Below are positions 6,831 through 15,035 of a stretch of 64,000 nucleotides of DNA, one piece after another. The position numbers and the translations under genes are program-made. Position 1 is the first letter of the stretch. Each line of letters begins with the position of its first letter. The stretch is from UBA5314 sp964635975. Lineage in GTDB: Bacteria > Bacillota > Syntrophomonadia > Syntrophomonadales > Syntrophomonadaceae. The stretch covers positions 1 to 64,000 of the forward strand of contig CAZWPO010000014.1 of assembly GCA_964635975.1 (NCBI GenBank), written 5' to 3'. The notes under the pieces were generated by a model. It worked only from the letters and a program-made list of their open reading frames with translations. It made no database searches and was not told the DNA's origin.

Positions 6831-9800
6831 CTACCCGAAAAAAGAAAGCTCTCTGGCCATGACGCTCACTCCTCCCCCGCGCCTTTGCAGGGAGCCTTTA
6901 ATTAGCAAAGGACCGGACTGGGGCCCAAAGATAAGGTGGCCGAAGCGCATATATACATCCTCGAATACAGTGACATCAGTAAGCCCGAATTCATCCTCCA
7001 GGGATAGAAATACGGTGATTTTCCCGCTGCGGGTAGGCGGGCGGTGCGGCCTAAACAGCAGACCGCAGACTTTAACAGCTGCCTGGTGGGGAAGATGTTT
7101 TATTTCCCGGCTGGAAAGGATTTTCTGCCTGCGTAGTTGACTCCGCAGGGAAGCCATAAAATGATCGGCTATGTCTATCCCCAGCAGGCTGTACTCCATA
7201 TGACGTTTTTCATCGATTGAAAAATCAGCCCCGGTGCCCATGTCAGAAGGCATCAGATCAAATTCCAGATCTGGCTGCTGCTCATCTTTTCTCAGATAAG
7301 GCAGATGAAAGAGCATTTGACGGCGTCGGGGCTCCAGGCTGTCTAATGCCCCGCATTTTACCAGGCTTTCAGCTGTATCAAGGGCTAGAGAGCTGCGCTT
7401 CATGAGATCGGCCAGGGAAGAAAAAGGCCGGGATGTCCTGGCCTCCAGGATAGAGCGGATTTCCTCTTTGCGGATTCCCTTTACCTGCTTCAATCCAATC
7501 CGGATAAAAGCACCGTCTGCGGCTATAAAATCCTGGCCGCTCAAGTTTACATCGGGAGGAAGAATCTTTATCCCCCGGGAGCGCGCTTCTGTGCATAATA
7601 TATTGGCGGGATAATAGCCCATAGGTTGATTATTCAACAGGGCCGCGTAGTACTCTGCCGGATGGTGCTCCAACAGGTAGGCGGTTTTGAAGCTGGTGGT
7701 GGCAAAAGCGGCGGCATGAGCTTCACAGAAGCCATAACTCGCATAGCCGGCCATGCCATCAAAAATGGAGGCCGCGGTTTGCTCGTCAACGCCGTTTGCG
7801 ATAGAGCTGGAAACAAAATGGCGGCCTATCTCCTCCATAGCCTTGTGAGAGCGCGCGTGGGTCATCACCCTGCGCAGCTGGTCGGCCTCTCCAGGGGAGA
7901 AACCGGCTATTGCGCCAGCTATCTCGATGACCTGCTCTTGAAAGAGCACAACGCCATAGGTTTTCTTGAGTATCGGTTCCAGCAGGGGATGGAGATAGCT
8001 GATCTCCTCAAGGCTCTGGCGACGGGCAATATAAGGCTCCACCATATTGCCTTTGATAGGCCCGGGGCGTATCAGGGCTACACTGGCGATGATATCCTCC
8101 AGTTGGCTGGGCTGAAGTCGTGGATGGAGAGCTCTTTGAGCGGGGCTCTCCAGCTGAAAAACGCCAATTGTATCGCCACGGGCGATCCTTTTAAAAGTTG
8201 CTTTATCATCGAGAGGGATAGCATCATAATCTATATCATATCCAGCTTCACGAATAGAACTGACGGCATCGTTCACAGCTGTAAGCGTACGCAGCGGCAG
8301 AAGGTCTAATTTGACCAGTCCCAGATCTTCCACATCGTCTTTGTCAAACTGGGTTATCACTGGCCCCAGTGCGGAGCGCTGCAGCGGAGTGAGCATGGTG
8401 AGCGGGCAGTCGCTTATAATGACCCCGCCCAGGTGGGTGCCTAAAAAACGTGGAAAGCCTGCTAGCCTTTCACAGATGTTTAAGAGGATCTCAAAGCGCT
8501 GTTCGTGCAGGGGGCTTTTACGCAGTTCGGGCAATTTATCCATGAGCCCTCTAATATTATCGGCATAACTGAAATAAGGGAGTTTTTTAGCTATGCTGCC
8601 CAGTTCATCTTCGCTGAAGGCCAGGGCCTTGCCAATTTCACGCAAAGAAGAACGGGCCCGAAAAGTGTTGTAGGTAGCCACCCGGGCTACTCTATCAGCT
8701 CCGTATCGGCGGTAAACGTAGTCGATCACCCGGTCCCGGTAGCGGGCTTCAAAATCTATATCTATATCAGGCAGTTCAGATCTTTCCGGGTTCATAAAAC
8801 GTTCAAAAAGCAGGTTCCGGGCCAGGGAATCCACCTCGCATATGTAGAGGCAGTAGGCCACCAGTGAATCAGCCGCAGAACCGCGCCCGGCGTAGCGAAT
8901 GCCTTCCCGGCGGGCGAACTGCACCAGGTCGTGAACCAGCAGAAAATAACCGGCAAAGCCCATCTGCTCAATTACTCTTAGTTCATGTTCCAGGCGCTCC
9001 CGGACCGGGTTCTCGATGCGGCCGTAGCGCTGGCGCGCGCCCGCGAAAGCTAAAGTGCGCAGCGCATAGACAGGACTGCCACCGGCCGGCTGGAAATCGG
9101 GAAAGTGAGGAGTTTTAGATTTGAAAACCGGCTCACATTCCTGGGCGATGTTTAAGGCATTTGTAAAGGCCCGGGGATAGTCTGCAAAAAGCGCTTCCAT
9201 CTGGGGAGCCGCCTTCAGGTAATGTTCACCGTTTAAGGGGCGCTGGACATTAAGATCCTCTATTTTAGTTATAGTACGGACACAGCTCAAAAGGTCGTGG
9301 ACGATAAAATCATGATGTTCTGAATAGTGAACATTATTGGTGGCTACTGGTTCGATACCCAGAACTTCGGCCAACTGCCGCAGATAATAATTCAAATGGC
9401 GGGTGCCGGGCAGCAAATTGTTTTGCATCTCGATATAAAAATTCTCTGGACCCAGCAAATCCAAGTATTCTCTAGCCCGCAGTTCCGCCTCCCGGAACCT
9501 GCCGCCCATGATCAGAACCGCCAGCTCACCGCGGCGGCAGCCGGAGAGCATGATAGTATCTTCAAGGCTTTGCAGGTCATTTAAAGCCACTGCAGGCTGC
9601 CCGCGCGGATGCGAAAGGTGCGCCCGAGTAAGCAGGGCGCAGATAGAGGCGTATGCTTTACTATTGCGGGCCAGCAGGGTCAAATGCGACCCACTCTCCA
9701 TGCTTATTTCGCATCCCTGAACAGGTCTTATACCGGCTAAAAGTGCGGCCTGGTTAAATTTTACCGCCGCACACATGTTATCGTGGTCGGTAATCGCTAA

Positions 9801-9905
9801 TGCCGGCATTTGCAGGTAAGCCGCCCTGCTCGTCAGATCTTCTATAGAACTGCCTCCATCCAGAAAGGAAAAAGGGGAGTGGCAGTGGAGGTGCGCAAAA
9901 GACAT
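6831..9905 (-). CDS. dnaE2: DNA polymerase III alpha subunit, DnaE2 (ImuC)-like
   Basis: 1024 residues from the ATG at 9905; GGGA lies about 9 nt upstream, while a second ATG at 9914 abuts the same site and is less likely. Domains in order: PHP (HLHCHSPFSFLDGGSS at the N-terminus; AITDHDN), palm with the catalytic triad region PDIDIDFE near residue 390, thumb/fingers (QEQVIEIAGAIAGFSPGEADQLRR), tandem HhH (LPPDVNLSG; LKQVKGI), and a C-terminal OB fold. It is shorter than typical replicative DnaE (~1100-1160), matching error-prone DnaE2/DnaE3 forms. It follows the imuB-like gene by 19 nt, so it falls under the LexA-type promoter at 11030-11058. Firmicutes usually also have a main DnaE and PolC elsewhere; I infer a mutagenic bypass role. 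Confidence 0.87.
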   Translation of the reverse strand: MSFAHLHCHSPFSFLDGGSSIEDLTSRAAYLQMPALAITDHDNMCAAVKFNQAALLAGIRPVQGCEISMESGSHLTLLARNSKAYASICALLTRAHLSHPRGQPAVALNDLQSLEDTIMLSGCRRGELAVLIMGGRFREAELRAREYLDLLGPENFYIEMQNNLLPGTRHLNYYLRQLAEVLGIEPVATNNVHYSEHHDFIVHDLLSCVRTITKIEDLNVQRPLNGEHYLKAAPQMEALFADYPRAFTNALNIAQECEPVFKSKTPHFPDFQPAGGSPVYALRTLAFAGARQRYGRIENPVRERLEHELRVIEQMGFAGYFLLVHDLVQFARREGIRYAGRGSAADSLVAYCLYICEVDSLARNLLFERFMNPERSELPDIDIDFEARYRDRVIDYVYRRYGADRVARVATYNTFRARSSLREIGKALAFSEDELGSIAKKLPYFSYADNIRGLMDKLPELRKSPLHEQRFEILLNICERLAGFPRFLGTHLGGVIISDCPLTMLTPLQRSALGPVITQFDKDDVEDLGLVKLDLLPLRTLTAVNDAVSSIREAGYDIDYDAIPLDDKATFKRIARGDTIGVFQLESPAQRALHPRLQPSQLEDIIASVALIRPGPIKGNMVEPYIARRQSLEEISYLHPLLEPILKKTYGVVLFQEQVIEIAGAIAGFSPGEADQLRRVMTHARSHKAMEEIGRHFVSSSIANGVDEQTAASIFDGMAGYASYGFCEAHAAAFATTSFKTAYLLEHHPAEYYAALLNNQPMGYYPANILCTEARSRGIKILPPDVNLSGQDFIAADGAFIRIGLKQVKGIRKEEIRSILEARTSRPFSSLADLMKRSSLALDTAESLVKCGALDSLEPRRRQMLFHLPYLRKDEQQPDLEFDLMPSDMGTGADFSIDEKRHMEYSLLGIDIADHFMASLRSQLRRQKILSSREIKHLPHQAAVKVCGLLFRPHRPPTRSGKITVFLSLEDEFGLTDVTVFEDVYMRFGHLIFGPQSGPLLIKGSLQRRGGGVSVMARELSFFG

Positions 9906-9924
9906 AGCTTTCATCCCTTTTTGT

Positions 9925-10995
9925 TTATGTGTTCCCTGAGTTTGGATTAAGGTCGAAGCCTTTTCGCCAGGGATCCCAAAGTGCCAGTGCTTTTTCACGG
10001 CGGTCAAGTTCCAATCCCTGGCGCAGGTGCCCGGGAAAACGATTTCTAAGGTTTAACAAAAGCTCCTCTACCCGATCCTCCTGCTCCTGCTCATTGAGAA
10101 AAACCCGGGAGACAAAGAGATCGGGCTGGCAGAAGGAGAGGCTGCTGATATCCTGCAAAATAATCTGCAGTGCGGAGCAGTCATCCTCAAGATATTCCCA
10201 GGGGAAAAGGCTTATGAAGATATTTAGCAGTTGTTCGGCTCTGAAACAATGGCTGGAGAGCTTTCTTTCTTTTTTTGGGGGGGCTTCTCCTGAAAGCATC
10301 TGCAAAATGATATACCGGCATCCGGCATGACGCTCTTCCAAAAGTCCCTCCAGCCGGCAAGCTGCGATTCTCAGAATTTTTTCCACCCTCAAGCGTTCAT
10401 TGACACATCCCTGTAAATTTAGTGGATAAGTAATGCGAGAAGGGGGGTAAAGCCCGGTCACAGGGGAATTGTCCAGACCACTGATGTACTGCATAAACAG
10501 GCGGGGTTCCTGTATCTTCAGCCTGGCTAGCTGCGCGACGGAAAGGCAGTCAAGCTCCCCGATATTAGTAAATCCCAGGCGGGAAAGGCTTTTGATTGCC
10601 TTGACAGATAAAGAAGGCAAATCCGCCAGGGGCAGGGGGGCTATGAAGTTTTTCTCGCATCCGGGCAGGACTTTGACTGCTAATAATCCTGGTGCCGAAA
10701 CGAGCTGGTAAGACTCCGTTGGGCAGCATTGCAGGGAGGATTGTATAGCCAGGCCAGCTAGAAGCCGGGAGGCAGCCAGTCCAGCCCGCAATCTGACCTG
10801 CCGGCTGTGAGAACGCATGAAACTGCTGATGTTCTGAACGATATGCAGTGCATTTCCGCAGCCGCTGAGATCGAGGTATACTGAGAAATTTTCTGCAGGT
10901 TCCACCAGGGGAGTGTGATGGCTGCACCGCTCGAGAAGCAATTTCCATAGACCGGGGTCATTTTCTTGCAGTTTTAAAAATACGATCTGCCGCAT
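9925..10995 (-). CDS. imuB: ImuB-like inactive Y-family DNA polymerase
   Basis: 356 residues from ATG 10995 (a GTG at 11004 is possible). The opening MRQIVFLKL resembles ImuB. It keeps Y-family landmarks: VYLDLSGCG (palm strand), RAGLAASRLLAGLAI (the GIA.nk.lAk.a helix), the PLADLPSLSVKAIKSLSRLGFTNIGEL HhH region and a little-finger domain. It lacks the N-terminal DxD catalytic aspartates of active Y polymerases, the hallmark of ImuB, which acts as an adaptor linking the beta clamp to DnaE2. The C-terminus ends in a short tail, LDRREKALALWDPWRKGFDL. No ImuA/RecA-like partner is adjacent. Two LexA boxes precede the gene. Confidence 0.78.
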   Translation of the reverse strand: MRQIVFLKLQENDPGLWKLLLERCSHHTPLVEPAENFSVYLDLSGCGNALHIVQNISSFMRSHSRQVRLRAGLAASRLLAGLAIQSSLQCCPTESYQLVSAPGLLAVKVLPGCEKNFIAPLPLADLPSLSVKAIKSLSRLGFTNIGELDCLSVAQLARLKIQEPRLFMQYISGLDNSPVTGLYPPSRITYPLNLQGCVNERLRVEKILRIAACRLEGLLEERHAGCRYIILQMLSGEAPPKKERKLSSHCFRAEQLLNIFISLFPWEYLEDDCSALQIILQDISSLSFCQPDLFVSRVFLNEQEQEDRVEELLLNLRNRFPGHLRQGLELDRREKALALWDPWRKGFDLNPNSGNT

Positions 10996-11004
10996 GCCTG
11001 TCAC

Positions 11005-11017
11005 CGAACCTGTGTTC
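11005..11017 (-). promoter_or_regulatory. Second, weaker LexA (SOS) box
   Basis: CGAACCTGTGTTC differs at one position from the Gram-positive SOS consensus CGAACRNRYGTTC. It lies in the expected 5' leader of imuB, downstream of the -10 box. Confidence 0.5.
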
Positions 11018-11029
11018 TGTAGTGAATCT

Positions 11030-11058
11030 ATAATACAATAGAACAAATGTTCTGACAA
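11030..11058 (-). promoter_or_regulatory. Sigma-A promoter with LexA box in the spacer (imuB-dnaE2)
   Basis: On the minus strand TTGTCA (-35, 11053-11058), a 17-bp spacer and TATTAT (-10, 11030-11035). The spacer contains GAACATTTGTTC (11041-11052), an exact match to the Gram-positive SOS core GAACRNRYGTTC (read as GAACAAATGTTC on the plus strand). LexA bound here would block RNA polymerase, so the cassette should be DNA-damage inducible. Confidence 0.85.
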
Positions 11059-11071
11059 GCAAAAAGAAAAG

Positions 11072-11100
11072 GAAAAAAATAGGGCTCCTTACCGGAGCCC
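11072..11100 (-). terminator. Rho-independent terminator of the acyl-CoA dehydrogenase gene
   Basis: GGGCTCC/GGAGCCC stem with a 5-nt loop, followed on the minus strand by TATTTTTTT. It sits directly upstream of the imuB promoter and insulates it. Confidence 0.92.
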
Positions 11101-11122
11101 GTAAGTGGGGAATGGGTTTATA

Positions 11123-12955
11123 TTAGTATTCGAATACTTCTGGGGGAACATCCAGAACCGAGGTGTCAGCTGCATCAATGACCTCGGCTATGAAGTTGAC
11201 CTGGGGCAGCTGGTTTAGGCAGTACCAACGGGCCGAAGCCACTTTGCCGATGTAGAAGTTGTAGTCGTAGTGGTCGGCGCCCAGTTCAGCAGCCTTCTTC
11301 TGCGCGATCAGAGCTTGATCCAGCAGCAGGTGAGCGGCATGCAGCTGGGAAGTGGCAGTCAGCACCCGGCGGGAATATACCGGTATCATTGAAGGATTGC
11401 TGCCTTTCCAGTCAATCAGGGCTTTCAGGATGCCGTCAAAGGCTTCCAGGGATTTGCCGAACTTGGCAAACTCTTTTTCCAGGCCGGCAGTATTCTGATT
11501 CTTGGCATAGAAGTCTTTCATATCTTTAACAAATGAGGCAAACACAGCGCCTTTAGCCATGCCCATCTTGCGGCCTACCAGGTCCAAAGACTGGATGAAG
11601 TTGGTGCCTTCCCAGATGGAATAGATCTTGATGTCGCGGGCGATCTGGGCTACTGGATATTCTTCGCAATAGCCGTATCCGCCGTAAGCCTGTATAGCTT
11701 CGCCACACAGCCACCAGCCTTCATCAGAGGGGTAGGCTTTGCACAAGGGAGTTACTACTTCAACATAAAGGTTGGCAAACTGTCTGGTCTCCGGATCGGG
11801 GTCATGTTCGCGAACATCGAAATAGTATAAGGCTTTCATCAGCATGGCCCGGGTGGCTTCCATATGAGCTTTGCCCATGAGCAGGGTGCGCTTGATGTCT
11901 TCGTGCTGGATGATGGGCACCCGGTTGCCCCTGGGATCGGTGAAGGGACGGCCCTGGATTCTGTCCTTGGCATAATCGCGGGCATTGTAGAATGCATTGG
12001 CGATGCAGCAATGAGCCATATGGCCGGTCTCCATGCGGGCTAGATTCATCATCTGGAACATCTGGGCCATACCTTCGCCCTTGCCCTCGTTCTCCAGGGG
12101 ATTTTTACCCAGCAGCCAGCCGCGGCAGCCGTCGTTGTCGCCGAAAGCCAGAGCTGCGGTAACGGATGCATGCTGGCCCAGCTTATGCTCGGCACCAGTC
12201 AGGATAACGTCATTGTCACTGAGGCTGCCGTCTTCATTGACCCAGTATTTGGGAACAATGAATAGAGATATGCCGCCGGTTCCGCCTTTGGCCCCTTCTA
12301 CGCGGGCCAGGTAAAGGTGGATCACGTTGTCGCTAAAATCATTGTCGCCACCGGTTATGAAAATCTTATTGCCCTTAATCTTGTAAATGCCGGGCTGATC
12401 GGTTGGATAAGCCTTGGAAAGGATGTCGCCCACGTCAGAACCTGCGCTGGGCTCCGTCAAGCACATGGTTCCGGACCAGGTACCGTCCATCATCTTGGGG
12501 AGGAACATTGCTTTGTGATCTTCCGTGCCGAACGATTGGATAAGGTCTGCCGCGCCGCTGGTCAAAAGGATGTAGGGATAAAAAACAGGATTGGCTGCAC
12601 AGAGCATTTCCCATACTGCAGCCTGGAGGATGTGTGGCATAATCATGGCATCCTCGGATTTATCGATATTGCTGGTTCCCCAGCCTTCGGATTGCAGTTT
12701 CTTGAAAAGTGGCCCAAAGCTTTTGGGCAGGGTGACTTTGCCGTCGGCAAACTTAACAGGATTCTTTTCACCATCTTCGTTGGTGGGTTCAACCACTTCT
12801 TTAGCCATCTTGAGCATGGGAGCCAGGAACTGCTTCACGTCATCTTTGGAATAATAATCTTTGAACTGATCATAGTTGAAAACTTGTTCAGTTGGAAGCC
12901 ATTCTTGAATAATAAATTCCAGGTCTCTCGTGTTTGAATAAGCAAAATTAGCCAT
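11123..12955 (-). CDS. Acyl-CoA dehydrogenase, long form
   Basis: 610 residues, longer than the usual ~380 because of an N-terminal extension (1-~75) and a C-terminal acyl-CoA-dehydrogenase-associated domain (about 480-610). FAD/substrate motifs: MCLTEPSAGSD near 165 and KIKGNKIFITGG. The catalytic base is probably the Glu in YSIWEGTNFIQSLDLVGRK near 445. It oxidises acyl-CoA to enoyl-CoA in beta-oxidation, passing electrons to ETF; in syntrophs this is the energetically difficult step. GGAGG lies 7 nt before the ATG. It is monocistronic with its own terminator and an unusually long upstream leader. Chain-length preference cannot be read from sequence. Confidence 0.94.
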   Translation of the reverse strand: MANFAYSNTRDLEFIIQEWLPTEQVFNYDQFKDYYSKDDVKQFLAPMLKMAKEVVEPTNEDGEKNPVKFADGKVTLPKSFGPLFKKLQSEGWGTSNIDKSEDAMIMPHILQAAVWEMLCAANPVFYPYILLTSGAADLIQSFGTEDHKAMFLPKMMDGTWSGTMCLTEPSAGSDVGDILSKAYPTDQPGIYKIKGNKIFITGGDNDFSDNVIHLYLARVEGAKGGTGGISLFIVPKYWVNEDGSLSDNDVILTGAEHKLGQHASVTAALAFGDNDGCRGWLLGKNPLENEGKGEGMAQMFQMMNLARMETGHMAHCCIANAFYNARDYAKDRIQGRPFTDPRGNRVPIIQHEDIKRTLLMGKAHMEATRAMLMKALYYFDVREHDPDPETRQFANLYVEVVTPLCKAYPSDEGWWLCGEAIQAYGGYGYCEEYPVAQIARDIKIYSIWEGTNFIQSLDLVGRKMGMAKGAVFASFVKDMKDFYAKNQNTAGLEKEFAKFGKSLEAFDGILKALIDWKGSNPSMIPVYSRRVLTATSQLHAAHLLLDQALIAQKKAAELGADHYDYNFYIGKVASARWYCLNQLPQVNFIAEVIDAADTSVLDVPPEVFEY

Positions 12956-13194
12956 ATTTTCGCCTCCATATTTTTATGCATTTTATAGAGGCCTCCCCGG
13001 ATATAACCCTGAATTTCCCCCTTATATTAATCTTCTATATCTTTGAAATTCGGCTTGTTTCCCGAGGAAGCAAAGAGCTTGTATCTCTTTCCTGTATGAA
13101 GTTGCAAATAATCTTCACAACAGAAGGGCCTTAATCAGGTTAAGCTCAAGGCGTCAATCTGATAATGGGGGTGTAAAAACGCATGGCGCTGCGC

Positions 13195-13227
13195 TCAACC
13201 GGATGGCCTAATCCGATTCCTGATCAT
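13195..13227 (-). CDS. Possible 10-residue leader peptide
   Basis: ATG at 13227 is preceded by AAGAGGAGGTGAAAAA, one of the best ribosome sites in the window, yet the frame closes after MIRNRIRPSG. It lies 240 nt upstream of the acyl-CoA dehydrogenase. Arg is over-represented (3 of 10). It may be a regulatory leader ORF, or the relic of a lost gene. Confidence 0.3.
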   Translation of the reverse strand: MIRNRIRPSG

Positions 13228-13483
13228 TTTTTCACCTCCTCTTGCCACCGATATTAATTAATTAAAGCAAAAACCATGCCATTGACTGCATCGAGTTGCA
13301 TGTAGCGGGTATTCGAGGCTTCTTAGACGGTCAATTCTATACAATATGCTTATTAAAATGAGTAAATATTGGCGATAGGGCAGGATAGTGATTTTTTTAT
13401 CAAGTGCAGGTAAATAGGGGGTTATTAATGAAGGATTTTGGACATCTGGTAATTATAGATGATTAAGAATCATGAATATTGCA

Positions 13484-13530
13484 TATTTGCAATACAATAT
13501 TGCAATATAACAATATTGTTCCAATTTGCA
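13484..13530. promoter_or_regulatory. Cluster of ATTGCAAT / CAATATTG inverted repeats
   Basis: Within 47 bp the motifs ATATTGCA, TTGCAATA, AATATTGCAATAT and CAATATTG repeat in both orientations. This resembles a multi-site operator but matches no consensus I can name. It lies between the rnpB terminator and the acyl-CoA dehydrogenase leader. Confidence 0.3.
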
Positions 13531-13540
13531 GTTAAGCAAC

Positions 13541-13569
13541 AAAAACCGCTCAATAAAGAGCGGTTTTTA
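13541..13569 (-). terminator. Rho-independent terminator of rnpB
   Basis: AAAAACCGCTC and GAGCGGTTTTT arms with a 6-nt loop; on the minus strand it ends in TTTTTGTT. Confidence 0.9.
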
Positions 13570-13571
13570 GA

Positions 13572-14000
13572 AGTAAGCAAATCTGTAAGCGGAGTTCTGT
13601 TTTGATAGTCATCTGTCTTGGATGCCAGTTGCCTGACATCTCCAGCGACCAACCCGGGAACGAGACGGGCCGCCTCATAGTTCCCCTATTAGGTCTTGCA
13701 CCGGGTGGGGTTTACCGAGCCGTTTAGTCGCCTAAACGCTGGTGAGCTCTTACCTCACCTTTCCATCCTTACCGGAAACAGAGACCGCAAGCCAGATATG
13801 CTTAAAAGAATTAGCTGGTTCCTATATTCCCAGATCTTAATTCTTGTTTCCGGCTTCTGGTCTCCATTTCCGGCGGTTTCTTTCTGTGGCACTAGCCTTG
13901 GGGTCGCCCCCACTGGACGTTATCCAGCACCCTGCCCTGCGGAGCTCCGACTTTCCTCAGGCAATAATGAATTGCCCGCGACTATCCAATTTACTTACTC
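13572..14000 (-). ncRNA. rnpB: RNase P RNA (type A-like)
   Basis: On the minus strand the conserved 5' core GAGGAAAGTC (about 13950-13959), CAGGGTGCTGGATAACGTCC, GGGGGCGACCCC, the AGTGCCACAGAAA block and the 3' motif ACAGAACTCCGCTTAC are all present. Ends were set by helix P1: AGTAAGTAAAT (13989-13999) pairs with ATTTGCTTACT (13572-13582) with one G-U. Length is about 429 nt. It is the catalytic RNA that matures tRNA 5' ends. Its own terminator follows. The upstream side carries a dispersed repeat at about 14042. Confidence 0.95.
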
Positions 14001-14041
14001 AAGCTGTTTACAAAAGCCAATATCTGTGTTATTTATAAATC

Positions 14042-14112
14042 CCGTTCAATCAACCTTATTTGTTGAGTGTAGCGAACTGGGATTCTAGTGCCAGAAAGGT
14101 GCTTAACTTTCG
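14042..14112. repeat. Dispersed intergenic repeat, copy A
   Basis: Starts CCCGTTCAATCAACCTTATT and continues through TAGTGCC and GGTGCTT. It aligns with roughly 80% identity by eye to 46839-46912 beside lysA. Arms AATCCCGTTC and GAACTGGGATT can pair. It lies immediately upstream of rnpB and may contribute to or separate its promoter. Confidence 0.6.
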
Positions 14113-14373
14113 TAAGTCGGACTGCCAATATAAGATTATTAACTTGATCAAGCATTCATATTATAATGAATGAGTTAGAGCTTGTAAAGCCCAAGGGCTG
14201 GTTTATTTTTATGAAAAATTTCTTTAACGGGAAGGAAATCAGCAAGCTATAGAGAATAATGTATGTGATGAAGACAGTCCGGCTCGGAAAACAGCTTTTT
14301 TTTAGTTTTATTGTTTTACTCGCTTGAAAGTAATACAATAATTTGTGGAAGTAAGCTCGGAGGGGGTGAAAAG

Positions 14374-14724
14374 GTGCTAGCGATTTTTGGTTCTGGAGCG
14401 GCAGCAGCAGAAGCAACGCCGGGAGGAGTAGCAGGATTACTTCATAATCCCCTGGTGATATTTGTTGGTGTATTACTGTTGGTTTACATTTTTATTAAGT
14501 TTTGCAACTTTGCTAAGGGATTCCAACTTTCGGGCGGATTAAAGAAATTCATATTCATTTTGACCGGTGTGGGACTGGTAGGCTTTAATGTTGTATATTC
14601 CATGGGCAACACTGCGATTGAACATGGCCAGGGCTGGGGCTTATCTACCTATGCATTGGTAGGTTCTCTGGTTTGGGTCTTAGTTTTTGCTTTTGCTCTT
14701 ATGGCTGATACAAAAGCCGAGTAA
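14374..14724 (+). CDS. Small membrane protein of unknown function
   Basis: 116 residues from GTG 14374, which has GGAGGGGG upstream; a longer frame from 14311 lacks a ribosome site. Three hydrophobic segments are visible: about 25-42 (LVIFVGVLLLVYIFIKF), 58-75 (FIFILTGVGLVGFNVVY) and 92-110 (YALVGSLVWVLVFAFAL). The N-terminus is rich in Ala/Gly. I do not recognise the family. It is monocistronic with a strong terminator (14744-14770). Confidence 0.75.
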   Translation: MLAIFGSGAAAAEATPGGVAGLLHNPLVIFVGVLLLVYIFIKFCNFAKGFQLSGGLKKFIFILTGVGLVGFNVVYSMGNTAIEHGQGWGLSTYALVGSLVWVLVFAFALMADTKAE

Positions 14725-14743
14725 TTAAATATCTTGAAATTAG

Positions 14744-14770
14744 AAGGGGCGGTAGTAACCGCCCCTTTTG
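14744..14770 (+). terminator. Rho-independent terminator
   Basis: AAGGGGCGGT and ACCGCCCCTT arms with a 4-nt loop, followed by TTG TTC; it closes the small membrane protein gene. Confidence 0.9.
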
Positions 14771-15035
14771 TTCACTCTTACGCCACGGGAGCATTAATCG
14801 GTTAGTCCGCCTCAATCATAGAGTTTTATGAGCCTTGATCAATATTTTCATTTTACTTAAATGAAGCGAAAGGCAATCGTATGCCCGGAGTGCTTATTTC
14901 CCATGACCGGCCATCAGTTGCTATTATTGAATGTTTGTAGACTTTTTTCCACTGCAACTTGCCGGGATGTGGCGCTTAAGGATATCATTTAGTAGTAAGT
15001 GATGGAAATAATGAGATGTACTGGGAGGTTATTTA

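Larger units (their letters stand above)
12956..13540. other. Long intergenic leader upstream of the acyl-CoA dehydrogenase gene
   Basis: 585 bp between rnpB and the acyl-CoA dehydrogenase gene. On the minus strand it holds a strong AGGAGGTG site with a 10-codon ORF (13195-13227) and, further upstream, a cluster of TTGCAAT palindromes (about 13484-13530). No known riboswitch class was recognised. Confidence 0.5.

Noticed and set aside
7626..8309. 227-residue plus-strand ORF
   Set aside because: Antisense shadow within the dnaE2-like gene, whose domains are continuous on the minus strand.
12317..12937. 206-residue plus-strand ORF
   Set aside because: Antisense shadow of the acyl-CoA dehydrogenase.
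13696..14088. 130-residue plus-strand ORF
   Set aside because: It lies antisense within RNase P RNA and its upstream repeat; the conserved RNA explains the sequence.
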